This document shows positions 8,501-15,695 of a stretch of 64,000 nucleotides of DNA, piece by piece. A program made the translations under genes and the position numbers. Source of the DNA: Halorubrum depositum (GTDB taxonomy: Archaea > Halobacteriota > Halobacteria > Halobacteriales > Haloferacaceae); contig NZ_VCNM01000002.1 in NCBI RefSeq assembly GCF_007671725.1, positions 1,240,001 to 1,304,000 on the forward strand, written 5' to 3'. The notes under the pieces were generated by a model. The model ran no database searches, was not told where the DNA came from, and worked only from the letters and a program-made list of their open reading frames with translations. Each line of letters starts with the position of its first letter. Positions within the stretch are counted from its first letter, which is position 1.

Positions 8501-8666
8501 ACAGCACCTGCGCGTACTCGTCGAACTGGACCTCGCCGGCGACGCGCTCGCGGAGGTCCTCCGCGAGCGCCCGATAGGCGGGTACGTCCGGACGGTCGTG
8601 GCCGAGCGCGGCCGACGACGTGTCCAGGTCGGGTGTGTCAGCTCCCCACGCGGGCTCACTTGCCAT
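5565..8666 (-). CDS. dld: FAD-linked oxidase/Fe-S protein, probable D-lactate dehydrogenase
   Basis: 1033-residue fusion. The N-terminal ~270 residues form a PCMH-type FAD domain (TPRSIDDVQATMRVAA, VIPRGAGSSLGGQTVGPG, GGIGNNSTGAHSVRYG); the FAD-oxidase C-domain follows to about residue 530. Around residues 600-680 are two ferredoxin-like 4Fe-4S motifs (CNGCGTCRETDSGVMCP, CVGCKGCKSDCP), then a CCG-type domain with SSCCGMAGSFGYESEHY near 940. This GlcD+GlcF-like architecture fits membrane-associated D-lactate (or glycolate) oxidation feeding electrons to quinone. Neighbouring lctP favours lactate. The start is supported by a TATA-like AGGATTTATT at 8691-8700, 25-28 bases upstream. Glycolate or another 2-hydroxy acid remains possible. 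Confidence 0.85.
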   Translation of the reverse strand: MASEPAWGADTPDLDTSSAALGHDRPDVPAYRALAEDLRERVAGEVQFDEYAQVLYATDGSIYQARPAGVVTPRSIDDVQATMRVAADHEVPVIPRGAGSSLGGQTVGPGCVVLDFSKYMDEIVDVRPDDRRAVVQPGVVQDHLDDRLAEDGLKFAPDPASSARATVVGGIGNNSTGAHSVRYGITDAYTERLKVVLADGSLIETREVVLDSPEYEEIVGKDDQEAALYETTRELVAENEAEIDEKYPNLKRSVSGYNLHKVIYENDDGEEVINLSKLFVGAEGTLGTIVEAEVSLVTRPEETALALYMFDSLNDAMKAVPEALEFPVSAVELMDDEVFSLAAGSQEFAQYAEPIPDRAAAALMLEWDSELVGDFEDAIADTNAYFVDEGDAFDVLEAYTPEDQADIWKLRKAAIPLLMGMKGDPKPYPFIEDATVPPEELAEYVGQFEDVLTDHDTSAAYFAHAGSGTLHIRPILSLKEEEGVEKMHSISEDVTDLVLEHHGAFSGEHGDGLARTEFNPKMYGEDLWSAFQELKSTFDPEWRMNPGKVVYVDGDTAAERGYPDTAADTDMRENLRYGPEYQSIEPQTELDFTDEGGFSHLVELCNGCGTCRETDSGVMCPTYRASEEEIQATRGRANMLRAAISGELDEDEIHSDRFQEEVLGLCVGCKGCKSDCPTGVDLAKLKAEVKHEHHEKEGAGLRERIFRDIDRFSALGSTLAPVSNAASKIPGARKVMDAVAGIAPDRELPTFRSESFEEWFDSRGGSTVAPEEAADTVVLFPDTYTNYSYPAAGKAAVEVLEAAGVRVEVPDDLAPSGRAAFSTGFLDDARERAETNVERLAPRVRDGQSVVFVEPSDAVMFQDEYLDLLDGDDVEAVSAAAYGVLEYLDAGRVDEQLAFDAPAESLTYHGHCNQKATNKDHHAVGVLRRAGYDVDPLDSSCCGMAGSFGYESEHYDISKAIGRILFDQVDESDGETVTAPGASCRSQLGDRDADAENPPHPIEKVADAVTGPAPDAVADAGAADATSPSPADD

Positions 8667-8690
8667 AGTACTACTCCGAGTCGAAAGGAG

Positions 8691-8700
8691 AATAAATCCT
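8691..8700 (-). promoter_or_regulatory. TATA-like box of the D-lactate dehydrogenase gene
   Basis: AGGATTTATT on the minus strand; spacing to the ATG at 8666 predicts a leaderless transcript. Confidence 0.5.
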
Positions 8701-8828
8701 TTGTTAAAGATAAATATGATCGGGAGTCGACGGCGGCGGCCGATAGCCGCGCTGTTCCGCTTTTTTCACGCACACAGTAAGGTAGAATTTTCAGAAGAGG
8801 ACGCCCGTCTCGGCGGCGTCCCGCCGGG

Positions 8829-8836
8829 ATTTATTG
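8829..8836 (+). promoter_or_regulatory. TATA-like box of the VOC-family gene
   Basis: ATTTATTG centred 26-28 bases upstream of the ATG at 8859, predicting a leaderless transcript. Confidence 0.5.
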
Positions 8837-8858
8837 CCCCGCCGAGCGAGGCCGACAC

Positions 8859-9227
8859 ATGGAGATACTCCACACGTGTCTGAACGTGGCCGACGCCGAC
8901 CGCACCGCCGACTGGTACGTCGAACAGCTCGGGTTCGAGCGCTCCTGGGAGTTCACGACCGCCGACGGCGACACGCGCAACGTGTACGTCTCGGACGACG
9001 CCGGCGTCGAGTTCCAGCTGTCCGACACAGACGGCGAGGAGCCGAGCGACGACGGCGACCGGTACGACCACGTCGCCGTCGGCGTCGACGACGTCGACGC
9101 GACGTTCGAGGCGATCGACCACCACGGCGTCGTGAAGGAGCCGGGCGACCAGCCCGAGGCCGGCGCGCGCACCGCGTTCGTGAAAGACCCCGACGGACAC
9201 GCGGTCGAGCTGATCGAGCCGTTATAA
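8859..9227 (+). CDS. VOC-superfamily protein (glyoxalase-like)
   Basis: 122 residues, two beta-alpha-beta-beta-beta modules of the vicinal oxygen chelate fold. Metal-ligand positions resemble glyoxalase I: H6 in ILHTCLNV, E49 in the GVEFQLS strand, H67 in YDHVAVGVDD, and the terminal E117 in GHAVELIEPL. This set (H/E/H/E) suits a lactoylglutathione lyase-like metalloenzyme, and D-lactate would be its product, which is suggestive next to a D-lactate dehydrogenase. However haloarchaea generally lack glutathione, so the thiol cofactor or substrate would differ; the assignment stays at family level. Confidence 0.8.
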   Translation: MEILHTCLNVADADRTADWYVEQLGFERSWEFTTADGDTRNVYVSDDAGVEFQLSDTDGEEPSDDGDRYDHVAVGVDDVDATFEAIDHHGVVKEPGDQPEAGARTAFVKDPDGHAVELIEPL

Positions 9228-9314
9228 ACGACGCCAGTGATCGGAGAATAATTTTATAAATATACCCGGAGTGTTGCCGTCGGCTGGATCCACGCGATCG
9301 GCCACTCTGTGGTA

Positions 9315-9573
9315 AACGCCGCCAAAGCCCCAGTCGCGAGGTCGGCGCACGCTCGTTGCGCTCCTCGGTCGCTCACTTCGTTCGCTCCCTGTGGTGCTTA
9401 CCGTTGCCTGCGCCGACCTCGCGACTGCCCCTTTGAGTCCTCCCCGCACCGCACGGCACCGCGCCTCACACCTCCCCAGCCTCGTCGGTCGCCGAAGGCG
9501 ACCGACTCCCTCACGCGCGCACCTCGTGGCCGCCACGGGCGGCCACTCGGAGGCGCGCGCCACCGCATCGTTT
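9315..9573. repeat. Structured dispersed repeat, copy 2
   Basis: Lies in the convergent gap between the VOC gene and the CitE-type lyase gene, in the same orientation as copy 1. Arms 9333-9349 and 9409-9425 are 17-base perfect reverse complements. Two further perfect hairpins are 9485-9505 (9-bp stem, GAA loop) and 9526-9546 (9-bp stem, ACG loop); the latter sits at the same place as the GCGCCC/GGGCGC hairpin of copy 1 but with a different stem sequence. The two inner hairpin pairs of copy 1 are absent here, so the long stem encloses only 59 bases against 171 in copy 1. Confidence 0.85.
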
Positions 9574-9693
9574 GTGTATCGGCGATCGTCGTCCTCGCTC
9601 ACGGCCATTTAACCACTCTATCGCGCCCACCGATCTGCAGCACTCACTCCGTCTATCGAGCAGAGCAGTATCGCTCTAAGACGCGAGCGACGT

Positions 9694-9700
9694 AAAAAAA
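9694..9700 (-). terminator. T-run terminator after the CitE-type lyase gene
   Basis: Seven A on the plus strand (T7 in the transcript), about 37 bases downstream of the lyase stop codon. Confidence 0.5.
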
Positions 9701-9736
9701 CAGTGAATCGAACGGGGCCGGTACGCGGTGAGCCGA

Positions 9737-10648
9737 TTACAGGATGCCGGCGGCCTCGGCGGTCTCGACGATGTCCTGGGCCATCTTGTTGGTCGCCTCG
9801 TCGACCATCTGGCCGTCGACGCTCACGGCGCCTTTGCCCTCCTCCATCGCCTCGGCGTAGGCGTCGACGATGCGCTTGGCGCGCTCGGCGGTCTCCGGGT
9901 CCGGCGCGAACACTTCGTTGCCGATCTCGATCTGCGAGGGGTGGATCGCCCACTTGCCGTCGCAGCCGATCATGTTGGCGTTCTCGGCGGACTCGCGGAA
10001 CCCGTCGGCGTCCTCGATGTCGGCGTACGGGCCGTCGAGACACGGCAGGCCGGCCGACTTCGCCGCGGCGTTACACTCGGAGAGCGCGTGGTGCCAGTAG
10101 TGGCCCGGGTACTCCGGGAACTGACCGATGTCGAGCCCGGGTGTTCCCATCGCCGCGGAGTAGTCGCCCGGCCCGAAGATGATCGACGAGAGCCGGTCGG
10201 AGGCGTGCGCGATCTCGTGGACGTTGTGCATCCCCTCGCCGTCCTCGATCTGCGGTTCGAGGCCGATGCCGCCGACCTCCAGCCCGTTGTTCTCCTCGAC
10301 CTGCGCGAGCAGGTTCTCGACGGTGTGGATGTCGCTGGGGGACTTGACCTTCGGAACGATGATGTCGTCGATGTGCTCGCCCGCCTCGCCGACGACCGTG
10401 ATCAGGTCGTCGTACCACCACTTGGTGTCGATGCCGTTCATGCGGAAGCTGAGGACCTTGTCGCTCCAGTCCTCCTCTTTGGCCGCCTTGATGAGCGGCG
10501 CGCGCGCGTCCGGCTTGGCGTTCGGCGCCACGGAGTCCTCCAAGTCGAGGAACACCTCGTCGGCGTCGCTGTCGGCCGCTGAGTGCATCATTTTCTCGTC
10601 GCTCGCGGGCGTTGCAAGCTGCGTCCGGCGAAGAGTGACGTCCGTCAT
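9737..10648 (-). CDS. HpcH/HpaI (CitE-like) aldolase/lyase, probable malyl-CoA/methylmalyl-CoA lyase
   Basis: 303 residues. Family signatures of CitE-like TIM-barrel lyases are present: EVFLDLEDSVAPNAK (metal-binding Glu/Asp region), VLSFRMNGIDTKWWYDD, IIVPKVKSPSD, GLEPQIEDGEG and IIFGPGDYSAAMG, followed by KWAIHPSQIEI. These proteins cleave or form (S)-malyl-CoA or beta-methylmalyl-CoA; in haloarchaea such a lyase serves the methylaspartate cycle, but the pathway in this organism cannot be read here. Start: the frame is open to a TTG at 10660, but the ATG at 10648 encodes the typical MTDVTLRRTQ start and lies 28-37 bases after a TATA-like CTTTATTTCC (10676-10685). Confidence 0.82.
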   Translation of the reverse strand: MTDVTLRRTQLATPASDEKMMHSAADSDADEVFLDLEDSVAPNAKPDARAPLIKAAKEEDWSDKVLSFRMNGIDTKWWYDDLITVVGEAGEHIDDIIVPKVKSPSDIHTVENLLAQVEENNGLEVGGIGLEPQIEDGEGMHNVHEIAHASDRLSSIIFGPGDYSAAMGTPGLDIGQFPEYPGHYWHHALSECNAAAKSAGLPCLDGPYADIEDADGFRESAENANMIGCDGKWAIHPSQIEIGNEVFAPDPETAERAKRIVDAYAEAMEEGKGAVSVDGQMVDEATNKMAQDIVETAEAAGIL

Positions 10649-10675
10649 ATAGCGGCTCAATCACGCTCGCCCACG

Positions 10676-10685
10676 GAAATAAAGG
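10676..10685 (-). promoter_or_regulatory. TATA-like box of the CitE-type lyase gene
   Basis: CTTTATTTCC on the minus strand, 28-37 bases upstream of the ATG at 10648. Confidence 0.45.
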
Positions 10686-10828
10686 TACCTCACCCGGGGG
10701 TATTTTCTCTGAGTCGGAAGCGAGTGAACATCGGGAGCAGAGAGGGGAGCGGAAGGGGCCGGTCGCGGGCGGGTTGCCCGCGCGGACGCTTACAAGCGAT
10801 TACGTCCGAACACAGTGCTCTCGCCGCC

Positions 10829-12244
10829 TCAGCGGTCCGCGCGCCGGACCGTGGCGACGACGAGCAGCGCGAGCACGAGCGCCCCGACCACCGCGCCGAG
10901 CGTCCGCGGCGAGAAGAGGCCGAGCTCCTCGACCGGGGACGCTCCGGCCGGCCCGGACGCTCCGGCCGACTCGACCGTTACGGTCGCCGTCGTCGAGTCG
11001 GTCTCGCCGGCGTCGTTGGTGACCATGAGTTCGACGTCGTACTCGCCGGACTCCGAGAACGTCGTCTCCGTGACGCTCCCGGCGGCCGTCTCGCCGTCGA
11101 CGTCCCAGTCGTAGGCGACGATCTCGCCGTACTCGTCGGAGGAGCCCACGCCCGAGAGCGTGACTGTCTCACCGGGCGCGGCCTCGCCGGACTCGCCGGC
11201 GTCGACCGTGATCGCCGCCTCCGGCTGACTCACGGCCGACACCGCGAAGACGGAGAATCCGGGCGTCTCGGCCGCCAACACCACGTCGTCGCCGTCGCGC
11301 TCGACGACCGACGTCTCCAGCGCCTGCCACTCGCCCTCCGAGTGGCGCGAGAGCCGGAGGTCCTCCGCGTCGGCGCCGGCCGCTTCGAGCCGGTCGGCAC
11401 CGATCCGCGTCCGGATCGTGGCCGGCGAGTTCCGAGCCGCTTCTGGGACCGAGATCTCGACCGTCGAGACCCCGGCGCCGGGCGGTTGCCCGGTCGATTC
11501 GGGGGCCGCGTCGAGTTCGGTGACGCTCACGTCGCCCTCGACGGCGCCGTCGAACTCGATGCCCTCGACCCCGGTCTCGCCGGCGAATGCGACGCTCGAC
11601 GTTCCGTCGGGGCCCGCCTCGACGGTCGCGGTTTCGCCCGCGACCGCGGTGGCGCCTTCCGGCACCTCGACCGACGGCTCGTCGGTCGGTTCGTCGTCGG
11701 GTGCGTCGGTGTCGCCCGGCGCGTCTGGCGTGTCGACCCCGCCGTCGCCGCCGGGGGCGCCACCGCTACCGCCACCACCGGGAGCACCGTCACCGGTGGA
11801 TCCGGAACCGTCGCCCGGGTCGTCGTCGCTCGAATCGCTTCCGTCGTCCGGCGCCGGCGCCTCGTCCAGTTCGAGGGCGACCTCCTCGTTCGCGCCGGAC
11901 TCCCACGCGGCGGTGCCGGCGTCGGCGTCGGCGACCCGGAACGTCACGTCGCCGTCGACCGGCCCCTCGACGGTGAGCTTCTCGTCGAACGCGCCCGAGC
12001 CGCCGAACGAGCCGTCGGCGTCGGTCTCGATGCTGTCGCGGACCTCGCCGTCGACGACCGCCTCGACGGTGACGCCGTCGATCGGGTCACCGCCGTCGGT
12101 CAGCGTCACCTGTCCGTAGTACGCCGCTGGCGTTGCCGGCGGGCCGTCCTGCCCGGCGACCCCGCCCACGGCCGCGCCGCTGGCGACGAGCGCCACGACG
12201 GCGATCGCCACCGCGGCCAGACCGAGCGCGTGTTTGACGTTCAT
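10829..12244 (-). CDS. Secreted/anchored surface protein with PGF-pre-PGF and PKD domains
   Basis: 471 residues. A Sec signal peptide (residues 1-30, ending VAGQDG) leads to a small Ig/carboxypeptidase-regulatory-like domain (YYGQVTLTDGGDPIDGVTVE), then a Gly/Asp/Ser/Pro linker (about 130-195). Residues ~200-345 match the haloarchaeal PGF-pre-PGF domain pattern (EGEWQALETSVVE, AAETPGFSVFAVSAV). A PKD domain follows (SDEYGEIVAYDWDVDGE), and the C-terminus is one transmembrane helix (LGAVVGALVLALLVVATV) plus a basic tail. Thus an extracellular protein held by its C-terminus. It starts 4 bases after the beta-helix gene stop, forming an operon. Function beyond surface attachment or adhesion is unknown. 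Confidence 0.8.
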   Translation of the reverse strand: MNVKHALGLAAVAIAVVALVASGAAVGGVAGQDGPPATPAAYYGQVTLTDGGDPIDGVTVEAVVDGEVRDSIETDADGSFGGSGAFDEKLTVEGPVDGDVTFRVADADAGTAAWESGANEEVALELDEAPAPDDGSDSSDDDPGDGSGSTGDGAPGGGGSGGAPGGDGGVDTPDAPGDTDAPDDEPTDEPSVEVPEGATAVAGETATVEAGPDGTSSVAFAGETGVEGIEFDGAVEGDVSVTELDAAPESTGQPPGAGVSTVEISVPEAARNSPATIRTRIGADRLEAAGADAEDLRLSRHSEGEWQALETSVVERDGDDVVLAAETPGFSVFAVSAVSQPEAAITVDAGESGEAAPGETVTLSGVGSSDEYGEIVAYDWDVDGETAAGSVTETTFSESGEYDVELMVTNDAGETDSTTATVTVESAGASGPAGASPVEELGLFSPRTLGAVVGALVLALLVVATVRRADR

Positions 12245-12248
12245 CGGT

Positions 12249-15179
12249 TCAGTTCCCCGTCAGGGCGCCCTCCTCGGTCTCCTGGGTCGGGTCGACCGGC
12301 ACGGTCGCGCCGAGCTCGCCGTCGTCGGTGACGAACACCCAGTACCCCTTGAACGGGCTGACGCTGTCGGGGTTCGTCACTTCGCCGGAGGCGTCGAGCC
12401 CGTACGGCGTCGTCCGGGACTCGGGGCCGGCGATGGCGTCGATCACGGTCGTGATGTCCGCGGTGGACCCCGCGAACGCGTCGTCCGAGCCGGCGTTGCC
12501 GGACGGCGCGCCGACGAAGTTCCAGCCGGCCTCGAGTTCGGCGGTCGTCATCGACGGGACCGGCGAGTCGGTCTCCGCGTACTCGAAGCCGATCCGGAGG
12601 TCCTCCTCGCCGTCGTCGACGGAGACCGCGAACGCGTCGAGCGCGTCGACGTCCTCGTCGGCGATCTCCTCGCCGCTTTCCCACTCGTCGCCATCGTACG
12701 CGTAGACGGTGCCGTCGAACTCGCCGAATACCTCGCTGACGTTCCCTTCGACGGCCGCCGGGAAGGCGACCGAGTGGGGTTCGCCGTCCGCGGGCACGAC
12801 GAGATCGTGGCCGAAGTCGGTGCGTTCACCCGGCGGGGTGAAGTCGTCGGGGGTCGGCGGCGCGGACGTCAGGAACGGGTCGTAGACGATTTCGCCGCCG
12901 TTCTGGTAGACGTCGGAGTAACCGTCGGTGATGAACGAGACGTTCCCGAGATCCTCCCACTCGTTCATCGTGACGTCGAGGGTCCCGCCGTCGGCCTTGT
13001 GCTGGATCGAGTCGACGTCGCCGAACGTGTTATCCTTGACCACTTGCGCGTCGGCGTCGACCTGCGCTTCGTCGGTGCTTTCGATCCCGTAACCGACGCC
13101 GGGGTAGGCGTCAGCCGTCGCGTCGATGTCGTTGTACACGACGACCGTTTCGGGCGTTTCCTCGACGTTCGATCCGCCGCTTGCGCGAGTTACGACGGCG
13201 AAGGAGTACCCCTCGCTGTCGACGCTGATCGAGTTGTCGAAGACGAGCGTCCCTTCGGTCTCCGCTTGGTCGCTCACGCCGACGACGCCCGCAACCTCGT
13301 CGTTGCTGGCGGTGCCGGTGATATCGTTGTCGACGATCTGAACGTCGGTTATCGGCTCGCCGCCGAACACCTGGATGGCGTTGATTTCCTCGAAGCCGCC
13401 GTTAGCGTCGAGCGAGACGGTGACCGAGCTGTTGTACACGCCCGCGTCCGATGCGGTAATCAGGATCGCCTGGCGTTCGCTCGACGGGATTCGTCCGTCG
13501 TTCGGGCGGACGAACTCGTCGGGTTCGACGGCGAGGTTCACGAGTGCGGAGCCTTCGCCGCCGATGGAGACGAGCCCCTCGATCACGGTGTCGTCGCCAG
13601 CGCCGACGACGCTGACGTTCTCGCTGTCGATCGAGACGTTCTCGTCATACGTTCCCGGAGCGACCTCGATCGTCCCGTTCGCCAGTACGACATCATTAGC
13701 CTGACTGATTTCTTCGAAGTACGTCGTGAACGAGTACTCGCTGGAACTCTGACTGACTTTAGCTAAGTCAGTCAGGCCTGCGAAGCTGACTTCTCCGGTC
13801 CCGACACCGATCGCCGCGGAAGTCCCGTTGAATTCGTTGTTCTCGAAGTAGACGTTGGTGACCGACTCCCCGTCGCCTTCGATGCCACCGACGCCAGCAG
13901 TAGACTGACCATTGAACGCGTTGGAAACAACGGCCATGTCCTGTGGCGGCGTACCGTCTTCGGATTTCCAATTAAGCGCCCAAATTCCCGTACCGTCAGC
14001 GTTGACAACGTTATTTCGGGCCGTGAAATTGTCCTCGTGCGGAGTCATACCGAACTGCCCGCCATCACCGATTTTGATGCCGTCGACGGTCACGTCGTCC
14101 GCGAGGATCTCGATCTGTCCCCTATCTCCGGTATTGTCCGGGTTGATCGTCGCCTCCGGCTCTCTGTCTCCGTCACCGGGGATACCGGCATTGGGTCCTT
14201 TCAGGGTGACACCGGGTGCGTCCAGCGTGATCGTGCTTTCGTTGTAAGTGCCGGAAGCGAGTTCGATCGTGTCACCGTTCTCGGCTGCCTCTGCAGCGTC
14301 CTCGACCGTCGCGTAGGACGTGTCGTCGATCGTAACTGATCCGTCGTAGAGAGCTCCGGAATCGAAGAACTCGACCGAGTTGATTCCCGGAACACCGAGG
14401 ACGGTATTCGCGACCGAAAGTTCGTCACCGGACTCGTCGCCGTTTACCGTCGGAGGGTCGCTGTTGTAAAATCGGACATCGACAACGCCGTCATCGGTGG
14501 AGATCGCGTTCTCTCCGATCGTGTGGTCAGTACCGATTACGCCGATCGCCTCGCCCGGGAAGTCGTCAGTGGCTTGGATATCGGTAAGTTCGTTTTCGGA
14601 TACTGTGGCCGAATCCGCCTGCAGGCTGATTCCGACCACAGCGCTCGAAACTACATTGTCCTCAATTCGAGCGTTGGTAGCCACATCACCGGTCTGGATA
14701 CCAGTGAGGACGTTACTGACAGTCACTCCAGAAATTTCACTGCTGTCAGTGTTGGCGTTGGTAGCACCCAAGCGAACACCGACCCCAATGCCCGTTTCAG
14801 GGCCGACAACGTTGATGTCGGAGAATTCGACGCCCTCACCACCAATATCGACGATACGGCCTGAGCTCGGGAGCTCTTCGGCTGAAGCCGAGATCGTCGG
14901 TGAGGCACCCTCAGCCGCGGTGATAGTCAGATTATCAATTTCGACCCGGTCGAATCTCTCGTACGTACCGTCACGAACGAGGATCGTATCGCCGGTCTCC
15001 GCATTGTAGATTGCCTCTTGGATAGTAACGTAGTCAGTCCCGTCTCCGTTCGCTTGGTCAACGATAATTTCCTCGCCACTCTGTGCCGCCGCACTGCCCG
15101 CAAACCCGGCCCCCATCGCGACCACGGACAGCACCATGATCGCGGCGAGGAAGACCGCGCGGAACTGAGCGCGCGTCAT
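12249..15179 (-). CDS. Secreted right-handed parallel beta-helix surface protein
   Basis: 976 residues. A Sec signal (MTRAQFRAVFLAAIMVLSVV ... AAAQSG) precedes two or three blocks of pectate-lyase/NosD-like beta-helix repeats: each block begins with a YVTIQEAIYNAETGDTILVR-like segment (also YATVEDAAEAAENGDTIELA) typical of DUF1565/periplasmic copper-binding type helices. The last ~200 residues form a separate domain (FTPPGERTDFGHDLVVPADG, LEAGWNFVGAPSGN, FKGYWVFVTDDGELGATVPV) common at the end of haloarchaeal surface proteins. No C-terminal membrane helix; perhaps it is retained through its operon partner. The middle of the gene (about 13700-15060) is less GC-rich than its ends. Polysaccharide binding or lysis is possible; no catalytic residues can be assigned. 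Confidence 0.82.
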   Translation of the reverse strand: MTRAQFRAVFLAAIMVLSVVAMGAGFAGSAAAQSGEEIIVDQANGDGTDYVTIQEAIYNAETGDTILVRDGTYERFDRVEIDNLTITAAEGASPTISASAEELPSSGRIVDIGGEGVEFSDINVVGPETGIGVGVRLGATNANTDSSEISGVTVSNVLTGIQTGDVATNARIEDNVVSSAVVGISLQADSATVSENELTDIQATDDFPGEAIGVIGTDHTIGENAISTDDGVVDVRFYNSDPPTVNGDESGDELSVANTVLGVPGINSVEFFDSGALYDGSVTIDDTSYATVEDAAEAAENGDTIELASGTYNESTITLDAPGVTLKGPNAGIPGDGDREPEATINPDNTGDRGQIEILADDVTVDGIKIGDGGQFGMTPHEDNFTARNNVVNADGTGIWALNWKSEDGTPPQDMAVVSNAFNGQSTAGVGGIEGDGESVTNVYFENNEFNGTSAAIGVGTGEVSFAGLTDLAKVSQSSSEYSFTTYFEEISQANDVVLANGTIEVAPGTYDENVSIDSENVSVVGAGDDTVIEGLVSIGGEGSALVNLAVEPDEFVRPNDGRIPSSERQAILITASDAGVYNSSVTVSLDANGGFEEINAIQVFGGEPITDVQIVDNDITGTASNDEVAGVVGVSDQAETEGTLVFDNSISVDSEGYSFAVVTRASGGSNVEETPETVVVYNDIDATADAYPGVGYGIESTDEAQVDADAQVVKDNTFGDVDSIQHKADGGTLDVTMNEWEDLGNVSFITDGYSDVYQNGGEIVYDPFLTSAPPTPDDFTPPGERTDFGHDLVVPADGEPHSVAFPAAVEGNVSEVFGEFDGTVYAYDGDEWESGEEIADEDVDALDAFAVSVDDGEEDLRIGFEYAETDSPVPSMTTAELEAGWNFVGAPSGNAGSDDAFAGSTADITTVIDAIAGPESRTTPYGLDASGEVTNPDSVSPFKGYWVFVTDDGELGATVPVDPTQETEEGALTGN

Positions 15180-15451
15180 CTATTGACCACCGTTCGTTGC
15201 GTCGTCCAGCGTGAGTCGTCGGTAAGCATGTGCATAATCGCAGTACTCCACCGTGGAGATGTCCCGACGGAGGGCCGGCATAGGGGTAGTATTTCGCCGC
15301 CAGAACCGTCGTTTCCGGACGCTGAAATGTCTTCAGGGAGTGCCTGAAATGGGGTTTGAGACGCTGTACTGCGGAATATGGTATCAGGACTCTACGCGGC
15401 ATCTATCAGGAAAAACCGTCGGGGTTTAGGACGGAGCCGGCCCCGGCCGCG

Positions 15452-15631
15452 TCAGTCGTCGGCCGGGGTGCGCGATTCGGCCGGCGGCTCAGCGTCGTCC
15501 ACTGGTTCCTCCACAGCGTCGGCGTCAGAAGCCTCGTCGAGCCGTTCGTCCGCCTCCTCGGATCGGTGGCGCGCTCGGATCTCCTCGATCGAGCGCGCCT
15601 CGACGTTGTGATGGCATATGTCAACAGGCAC
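15452..15631 (-). CDS. Small acidic protein, 59 residues, unknown function
   Basis: GTG-initiated frame starting MPVDICHHNVEARSIEEIR and ending ESRTPADD. The residues 12-35 should be a charged helix (RSIEEIRARHRSEEADERLD), then a Glu/Asp/Pro-rich tail. Third codon positions are almost all G or C, and composition is that of a soluble haloarchaeal protein, which supports real coding in a 516-base gap that otherwise holds the beta-helix gene's upstream region. One Cys-His-His cluster (CHH) sits at residues 6-8. A TTCTTAT box about 25 bases before the GTG suits a leaderless start. I do not recognise the family. Confidence 0.5.
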   Translation of the reverse strand: MPVDICHHNVEARSIEEIRARHRSEEADERLDEASDADAVEEPVDDAEPPAESRTPADD

Positions 15632-15695
15632 TGCGGTGTGTTTGCCGATAAGAATTACGCCGATACCGCAACGAAGACGCCTGAAACCGGTGTTG

